In this document: positions 57,216 to 64,000 of the stretch, one piece after another | How positions within the stretch are numbered: position 1 is the stretch's first letter | How the letters are laid out: every line of letters begins with the position of its first letter | DNA from: Aradus depressus | Taxonomy: Eukaryota; Arthropoda; Insecta; Hemiptera; Aradidae | Assembly (NCBI GenBank): GCA_963662175.1 | Contig: OY759222.1 | Coordinates: 12,472,222-12,536,221, forward strand | Length of the DNA stretch: 64,000 bases | Direction: 5' to 3' | Translations under genes and position numbers: made by a program | Notes under the pieces: model-generated | The model's database searches: none | What the model saw: the letters and a program-made list of their open reading frames with translations, nothing else | What the model was told of the DNA's origin: nothing

Positions 57216-60200
57216 GCGAAAAATAAATGGGAGAAATGTTATTGTGATAAATTATATATAAACTCAGAATGTTATACAATCCAAAAGTAACATAAGTACA
57301 CGCTATTTAAAGATAAAAAAATAGAAAACAATGTTATTTTGTGTCACACACACAGATACAATGAATTAATTATAAACAAAACGTGTCACAAATACAAAAA
57401 CATAGAAGGAATAAGAACACGCTTTGACCTAATCCACATAAATACTTTTTTTTCTAACAATTCAATCATTATTTACAATATGTCTGAAGAAATAATGTGT
57501 AGGGTGGTGAAAATTGTTAATACGGTAGTCCACTTATTAGGATATTCCAACAAGATAAGATCAGCTGTTTCGAACAGATAGAATAAAATGTTAAATTGTA
57601 ACTCCCCTTAAAAGTTTAAGCGACATTTAAGGTGAGGTCTTCAAGAGCCGCGCGCCATCCTGCACGTATTTCAATTTTACCAATGGAATTGTATATTTAG
57701 CTTTAGTGATTGGTTCTTATTAGCATTAGCTGAAAAAAAAAAAAAATAAACTAAAATTTCATCGATTTATTCTGTCAATCATTCGAAAAAACTGGCCAAT
57801 ACTAATCTGTTAAAAAAAAATATACAAATATCGATACAGTAGTTCACAAGGTATAATTTTCTCATACAAGTTATCATCCTCTTTCACATTCTGAACTCGG
57901 ATAACTGAAAATTCAAAATTGAGGGCTTAAAATGTACATAACCTGTTATAGAATCTCATTTTTTTCCAAATGTTTTGTTTCAGAAACATGATAATTTGAA
58001 ATGTCTTAGTACTGATCTATGAATTTGATGTTGTTTCATAAATGTAGTTGCATTTCAATAATATGAAACGAAAAGAAAAAAATCAGAAGCTACTTTTTAA
58101 GAAGCGAACGAAACTTTCAAATGCGTTTTTTCAAAAATCAATAATTCTGAGATATCCCACTTCTGAACTACTGTACCGATAATAACAAATATACATCTTA
58201 ACACTTTCAGGGCTAAAAATAAATGGGTCATTATTTAGAACTTTTTTGTAAGTAGTTCATGAGAAACATTTGGTAGATAAAAATGTAAATTTTTCGGAAA
58301 AACTCATTCTTATGATTCATTTACTTTTTGCTATCAACCCTATTACAGATATCTATTTTGAATTATTGGAAATATATGTAATTAGGCAGACATTTTGAAA
58401 AACTGTGCCAACTTTTAACTAATTGTAAATAATATTGGAGAAACTTAGTTCAAATGCGTTATTTTAGAGGCCCACTTATCTTTTACAACAAATCCTTCAT
58501 GTATTAAATTAAAAAACATACAATCATAATTATTTTCAAAATTATGCTCGCGAATAAAATGTAACGTCCACTTTTAAAAATGGTCCAAGTAACGAGACAC
58601 CAATGGCAGTGCTAAAAACTTTCGACAGAAATATCTGAAATATTCAAAATGGAATAATTGTTTTTTTTTTTTTCGCTCCAATAATCTATAAAAAAAAAAC
58701 ACTTTTCTAGAAGTATAAAATAAATAATTGAATGAAATGTACAAAGTTAAAAAAATTAAACAGTGAAAAAAACCAAGGTGAATGAGCCAATTAACTTTTC
58801 GGAAAATTTATTTCTTCCAATAATCTATGTTACACATTCCAAACAAAAAATAATTATTTAATTATTTTTATTTTGAATTTTTGACATATGATAAATGTGA
58901 AAAATTACTGATTAAAAAATATATCTCCCGAGGAGTTAACTTTTAAAAATTGTTAAGTATTTTTAGTCCACTCTGCAGAAGATGACATCCTACAAAAAAT
59001 TAAAGCCATACATCTTACAACATTACAAACTGAATGAATCCTTAAAGTATGACTAGTGTAGTATTATTGATAAGATGGTTAACATAAGGTGAACATATGC
59101 ATCATTTTAATGGGAAATTTTTATTTTTTTTTTAAATTATTTGCTCTTGTAGTTGAACGTAAACTATTAACGATGGCAGTGTTATTTCGCAAATTCCAAT
59201 CCAATCTTGGCTGATTATAACTTATTTTATAAATAACTTTACTATCTACCAAGTCCGAAAATTAAAAATAATTTATGTATAAAAATGTATATAAATGTAA
59301 ATAAATATCTTCCATCATGAGCTATGATTGACTTAGCTGAAGATAAAATAAAATAACAATAAGTCAATCAAAAGTATAGGCTAAAATAAAATTAAAAAGT
59401 GGAAACAAATTTAATAGACAATAATGAGAAAATGTATTTACTTTTTTTTTATGTTTTCCCCTCGATCAAAAATAGGGTTATGTATTTGATCGGTACGATG
59501 CTTAGTAGTTCTCACGTAGCTCTTTAACAGTTTAAAGCGATATGACTTTTAATTTCAAACCGAAACTAAACACCTTGATAATTCAAACCATGATAATACA
59601 AAAAATATATAGTCAAATCTGTATATTTTTTGTATTATCAACATTATATAAAAAAATTAAATAAAAAATGTTTAAAAAAACCCACGAACAAATAAGCATT
59701 TAATAGAAAAACAAAAGTTGAACATGAAGACACACTTCAAAACTTCCGTTCATTGTGAAACATAGGTAAATATAGATATCGGATTGTGTGAGATTTTCAG
59801 TTAATAATTTTTATGCAGTTCCTATTTATTAAAAAAATTTCGGATATAAGTGATGGATTTTCTCTTTTCTAGTCCATTTGATAATGAGGATGGGAGGAGT
59901 CTCTCGAAACGTTTAACGTTAATCTGATTTAAAATGATAACTTGAAATACATTTGGAGATATATAACTGCATAAAAATTACTATCAGATTTGGACATATT
60001 TTGATCAATTGCATTATTCCATTACAATGTGCCAAACTCTGATATTTATATAAATTTCACAGTTCCCCGAAAGCGAAAATTTCAAAGTGTAGACAAAATA
60101 CGACATTTTTGAAGTTTTTTATTAAATGTTTGATCGGGGTTATCAACATTTTTAATTTCATTCTTTTTAGACACAACATGGTTATTCCTTTTGGGCTAAA

Positions 60201-60437
60201 AGACAAAATTTTAATAAAATTAGTATTTTTCCTTCGACTTACACAGAAATATGAACACCCTATGTTAACTGCTAAAGAAAAAACAAAATAAACAATATTT
60301 TCTTCTTTGTTTAGTTTTCAACGTTTATTGTTTATTATCGAATAGAAAAAATAGAAATATTAAAATAAAAAATAAAAAAATGACTTCATGTTGACTTTAT
60401 TATTGACGATGAAAAAATCTGGCGGAGACGATTGGGA
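57216..60437. other. No gene seen
   Basis: Very A/T-rich. A hammerhead-like scrap occurs at 59883-59925 (gaggatgggaggagtctctc then gaaacgttta). The right end, to about 60437, includes the presumed 3' UTR of the fem-1 gene on the minus strand. Confidence 0.45.
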
Positions 60438-60668
60438 TCAGTAGTTAGGATCATGATGATTGACGAAGAGCTCGAGGGTTGCAGGGATCTGACGATGGTA
60501 GGGGATCTGATGACGGATGACTGCAGTGGCGGCAAGACATCTGAGACTACCGTAGGATACAAGACAGATGGTATTCATCGGATTGGAGGCAATGAGCTGG
60601 AAGGGAGAGTCTCCGGATCTGTTGGGCTGGTCCAGATGAGCCCCAGCCTCCACCAACAGCTTCACCAG
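60438..60668 (-). CDS. fem-1: fem-1 family protein, last exon
   Basis: Minus-strand exon beginning after acceptor gatgatgcag (AG at plus 60669-60670) and ending at TGA (plus 60438-60440). It encodes LVKLLVEAGAHLDQPNRSGD, SPFQLIASNPMNTICLVSYG, SLRCLAATAVIRHQIPYHRQ and IPATLELFVNHHDPNY. This is one ankyrin repeat followed by the fem-1 C-terminal signature (SLxCLAAxxIxxxxIPYxxxIPxxLExFVxxH). Fem-1 proteins are substrate receptors of CUL2-type ubiquitin ligases that recognise C-terminal degrons. Phase 0 at the start matches the upstream exon. Confidence 0.92.
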   Translation of the reverse strand: MVKLLVEAGAHLDQPNRSGDSPFQLIASNPMNTICLVSYGSLRCLAATAVIRHQIPYHRQIPATLELFVNHHDPNY

Positions 60669-61471
60669 CTGCATCATCAGTGGCACACACAACACAATGT
60701 ATCATTAGGCAGTTTTTGGCAATACAGGGTACCCGCCCATCTCTCTTAACATAAATTAAACATTTTCGCTCCACCTCCGAAACCAGTCGAGCGTTTGCGC
60801 TAATAATCAATATGACTTGCATAGGGACTCATAAATCCTCGCTTTAAATTTTAAGTTAAAAATTCATTACATCAACAGTTATTAGGTTTTTTTAATTGAG
60901 CCCCCTTCCATGAACCACCCTTCCCTTTCCCTTCGGCTTTTTTCACTGAAATTCAACAAGTATTGTCCTCATAGGGTTTTGATTTTAAATATAAAATTTC
61001 GTATCGATACATTCATTACATCGGCAGTTATTGGGATTATTGAGTTGAGCCCCTTCTGATCCCCCTTCCCTGATTGCCGATTCCTCTGAAAATTGATAAG
61101 TGTCGTCCTTATGGGGGTTTTGAATTTACATATGAAATGTTGTGTCTATATAATCATTACAACGCTACTTATTAGAGTTTTATCTCCCAATCACCTCTTT
61201 TCCTCTGGCCGATTTGACTGAAAATCAATAAGGGTTGTCCTTATAGGGTTCTGGACATACATATAAACTTTTGTTCAATTCATTCTATCGGCAGTTACTA
61301 GAGTTTTTGTGTTAAGCCCCCAATCCCTTCGGTCGATTTTGTTAAAAATTAATAGGAATCGTCCTTAGAGTGTTCTGGATACACATATACAATTTTCTGT
61401 CGATAGAATCACTCTATTGGGAGTTACCGGTTTCACAGACACACATGCAGAAATGTTTTTTTTTTTTGTTT

Positions 61472-62065
61472 TTACGTGAAAACGTCTATTCGCTCGTTAA
61501 GCACAGTGATAGCCGGTCAAACTTTCTTGTGCTACAAAATACCGTCAGATTTCAATCGATAATAACTACGAGACTAATAATGCGATACCAATGGTTGAGG
61601 TCACAATGGACAGAGCATATCTGTACGTGTTTGTTTTGCCTGTGACGTTATCGGGCTAGTGTGGGCGCCGGCGGATGATTGTTCCGAATTAGCGTTGTGT
61701 AAAATTGGAAATTACGCGTTTAGATAGGACGTTGATTCGGGTGTCATTGTAAAGATCTTGAAGAGCACTACTAGGACTCAAAGTGAAACAACAAAAATAT
61801 TCGCCGAAAATATGTAAAAATCTTTATTAAATCGAAAATTGCAAAAAAAATTAAAGATGTCGTCCCATATGAATCGAAAATATGCGCGGAATTATAGAAA
61901 AGGCAAATCAGAGGAAAGCTCGCATCAAAAGAAATTTAAAAAACCTAAAAAGTCTAGTGCCGAGCAAATGCAAGAGCTACAGCAGCATCAAAAAGAAAAT
62001 GAAAAATGATTGTATCCCGACTTTTTCACGGAAAATCTCCGGCGTTGACCTTGACTACGCCTTAA
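61472..62065 (+). mobile_element. Unclassified two-copy element (copy 2)
   Basis: Second copy of the element at 8122-8754, with small deletions. Nested in family B inside the fem-1 intron; the flanks give a candidate target duplication of 12-13 bp including a T-run. Its reading frame is at 61857-62009. Confidence 0.65.
61857..62009 (+). CDS. Small basic protein of the two-copy element, copy 2
   Basis: A 50-residue frame starting MSSHMNRKYARNYRKGKSEE and ending AEQMQELQQHQKENEK. Colinear with the end of the copy-1 frame (8449-8751); here the frame ends at an earlier stop. Conservation of the frame despite many base changes hints that it was once translated. Function unknown. Confidence 0.35.
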   Translation: MSSHMNRKYARNYRKGKSEESSHQKKFKKPKKSSAEQMQELQQHQKENEK

Positions 62066-62239
62066 TGTTTTTTTTTCATTTTTGGAATCTGGAGGTTGGA
62101 AGAGATATAATTCCGTTGAAAACTCCGCACAGAATTTCTAACCGATTACATAACTTCCTCTATACACCGTATTGCTAGGGAAATAAAACATGAAAATAAC
62201 TATAAAAATAGTTGTTACAAGTCAAATTTTAATACTTAC

Positions 62240-62365
62240 TGCGCTGTCGAAATTGTAGGGGTTAGCAGCAACGTGGAGTGGAGTGGACTTGGACTCATTT
62301 CTAGCGTTGACGGGAGCTCCACACTCCAGGAGAAGTTTTATCACAGGCAGATTGGGGAATATTAA
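62240..62365 (-). CDS. fem-1: fem-1 family protein, penultimate exon
   Basis: Minus-strand exon, acceptor tgttttag (AG at plus 62366-62367), donor GTAAGT (plus 62234-62239), 42 codons in phase 0 at both ends. It encodes LIFPNLPVIKLLLECGAPVN, ARNESKSTPLHVAANPYNFD and SA. It is a classic ankyrin repeat (VIKLLLECGAPVNARNxxxxTPLHVAA) and joins in frame to LVKLLVEAGAHLD of the last exon. Earlier exons must lie beyond 64000; none were seen between here and the window edge. Confidence 0.92.
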
Positions 62366-62389
62366 CTAAAACAATCAATACAATAATAG

Positions 62390-62615
62390 TTAGTTATTGT
62401 GACTCATGCCTGGGCTTTAACTTCAAGGTCATATCGCCTACTACCAAGCGCTCTGCTGGACATGAGCCCGCCTCTACTATGGAGTCTTAAATTTTACCAA
62501 CCCTAAATTTTTATTCACCAGGGGTCTTTAACGAGTACCTGAAATCGTACAGGCTCGAGAGCAAAGCTTAACGTCCCATCCGAAGGAAACCCCGCGATCT
62601 AGATCTCAGAAGGAT
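62390..62615 (-). repeat. tRNA-derived SINE, head-less
   Basis: AACTA-type tail (tagttagttattgtgactca), body (ggacatgagcccgcctcta, tttaacgagtacctgaaatc), and a remnant of the B-box side (aaccccgcgatct). It lies in a fem-1 intron in the same direction as the gene. Confidence 0.75.
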
Positions 62616-62979
62616 AATAATCACTTTACACAAAAAATAAAATATTTATTAAACACTAAATTTAAATATGCAAATTTACAAAAATAATTTTTCCTCATAT
62701 TAATCCTTCCTTAAAAAATCAGTGAGAGATAGATTGCAGCCTCTAAAACGATGAATAATTCAATGATTGGTTCTTTAGTTTTTAAGAGGGAAATTAAAAT
62801 TTATACATTTTAATATCTAAAATAATTTGTTCATTAAATTCAAAACCAATAAAAATTAATTATAATTGACTTTGAAGCAAAATTTCGCCCAAAAAATAAT
62901 TGCCGAGATATATAAATATTTTTTTTTTTACTTCTTGGGTTGTGTAAGAAGAAGTTCTGAATTTTTATTATTATTGAAC

Positions 62980-63033
62980 CCGTGACCTTGAGCTCAATAA
63001 GTAAGCACGCATACCACAGAGCTACCGGCGCTT
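62980..63033 (-). repeat. tRNA-derived SINE head fragment
   Basis: Only the tRNA-like part: gaacccgtgaccttgagctc, gtaagcacgcataccacaga and gctaccggcgc. Confidence 0.65.
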
Positions 63034-64000
63034 TTGGAAGCCGTATCAACAGCAAGCATGTCAGTCCGTCCCTCAGACATGAAGGAACCACTCAAGTCCG
63101 CTATCAAATGCATTGGTAAAAACAATGTGATGAGAGCAGCAAAGCTCTGAAGAAGTTCAAACCACGAGTTGAAGCATGAGAACCGGACATACGTGGTTAA
63201 CGCACGTTCACATTTTAATGCGAAAGAGGCCACCGAATTGTCCTCTTTCCAGGGAACCACTGTCTGTTCTAAACTTGCGTAGCAGTATTAAAAATTTGGT
63301 CTCCATATACAATGAAGTTACCGCAATTCTTACGTAATATCGATTTATATAATAAAATATAATAGGAAGTGGGTGCTCTCCTCTTTTTGTCGCACTAGAT
63401 GAGACAGGGAGAGAACCCCGATATAAAGGAGTACGGAGCTGTACCATGGGCTGCTGCTCTGACAGTCATGAGAGATAGCCACACTGAAGGTGCCCCCACA
63501 GAGCGAATATCCAAGTTGTGCAGGCGCTAATGACCTCAGTTGTCGATGCGCCAAAGATAAAATTAAAAAAAAAAAATTCTAAAAATTATTGTATACTTGT
63601 AGGTTACCCGACGTTGCCCATTTAGTAACTTTAAGCTAGTTATTAACGTTATCTGTAGCGTTAGTCATATTTGTAATAGGAATAGATAATTAAAATGCAC
63701 AATTTCTTTGTCAAACTTCACTATATATTCTCAAATACTCAACTAGTTTCGCCATGTTAAGGCATTATCAAGAGTCACTTACAAACTGACAGAATTGGTT
63801 GACAGGGTAGAGGGTACAGTTAAGGAGGGGGTTTTTAGGTAATGACGGGGAATCCCTTGTTTTTGTTACTCTATACATTCCAATAAACAGATATTTACAA
63901 GATAATAATAAATATAAAATAAAAAGAAGAAAGAAAATGATATATATATAAAATCTAATAAAGCGAATCTAACAGTAAAGTGTTGGTATTTATATAGGTA
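63034..64000. other. fem-1 intron, right edge: unassigned
   Basis: A less A/T-rich patch at 63040-63560 includes gcgcatcgacaactgaggtc on the minus strand, which has the look of retroelement sequence, but no protein motif was found. At 63725-63775 the reverse strand carries a hammerhead-like repeat end (cttgataatgccttaacatgg then cgaaactagttgag). Confidence 0.35.

Larger units (their letters stand above)
60669..62239 (-). other. fem-1 last intron, filled with family B and the two-copy element
   Basis: Family B repeat covers 60795-61450 and resumes at 62066-62185; the two-copy element (61472-62065) interrupts it. A 12-13 bp word aatgttttttttt occurs at both junctions (61452 and 62064), consistent with a target duplication. 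Confidence 0.7.

Noticed and set aside
1..64000. CRISPR arrays, bacterial operons or phage genes
   Set aside because: No spaced direct repeats of that kind; the window is eukaryotic with spliced genes.

Overview
The window is nuclear DNA of an insect. It is A/T-rich, with short coding exons bounded by GT-AG introns, many decayed retrotransposons and several DNA transposons. Two genes belong to insect eye-development families. The exact order is not decidable here; a hemipteroid insect is only a guess.

Three host genes are well supported. (1) Positions 11210-30475, + strand: six exons of a glass-type C2H2 zinc-finger gene; the start-codon exon was not found. The exon phases join into one 963-nt frame that ends with five fingers. 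(2) Positions 39018-47122, + strand: a complete six-exon class C G-protein-coupled receptor of 777 codons, with signal peptide, ligand-binding ectodomain, seven membrane helices and a cytoplasmic tail; my best identification is bride of sevenless (boss). (3) Positions 60438-62365, - strand: the last two exons of a fem-1 type ankyrin-repeat gene that continues past the right edge. Two more antisense segments look like coding exons of unknown genes: 44151-44312, inside a boss intron, and 56299-56545, part of which is duplicated at 55348-55503.

Everything else is mobile or unassigned DNA. The left 8 kb is a nest of LINEs: an R1-like element in an older repeat with a 14-bp target duplication, a second short R1-like copy inside another LINE, and a jockey-like relic at 6602-7790. 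About twenty copies of one tRNA-derived SINE occur, several with clear target duplications; their 3' tails are either AACCT repeats (the complement of the insect telomere repeat TTAGG) or AACTA-type repeats. Glass introns hold a piggyBac relic, a TIR element with a broken ORF, a hAT-like element with a perfect 8-bp duplication (itself containing a LINE tail), and a Harbinger-like element with a TTA duplication.

A second layer is a set of dispersed sequences carrying a hammerhead-ribozyme-like core (CTGATGA, short hairpin, GAAAC), often arranged as long inverted repeats (5.6, 35.8, 50.7/51.6, 52.9, 54.5 and 57.1 kb). This resembles the ends of Penelope-like elements, but no Penelope reverse transcriptase is present.

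The glass and boss-like genes lie in the same orientation about 8.5 kb apart. Both families act in photoreceptor specification in Drosophila, so the linkage is the most interesting gene-level observation.
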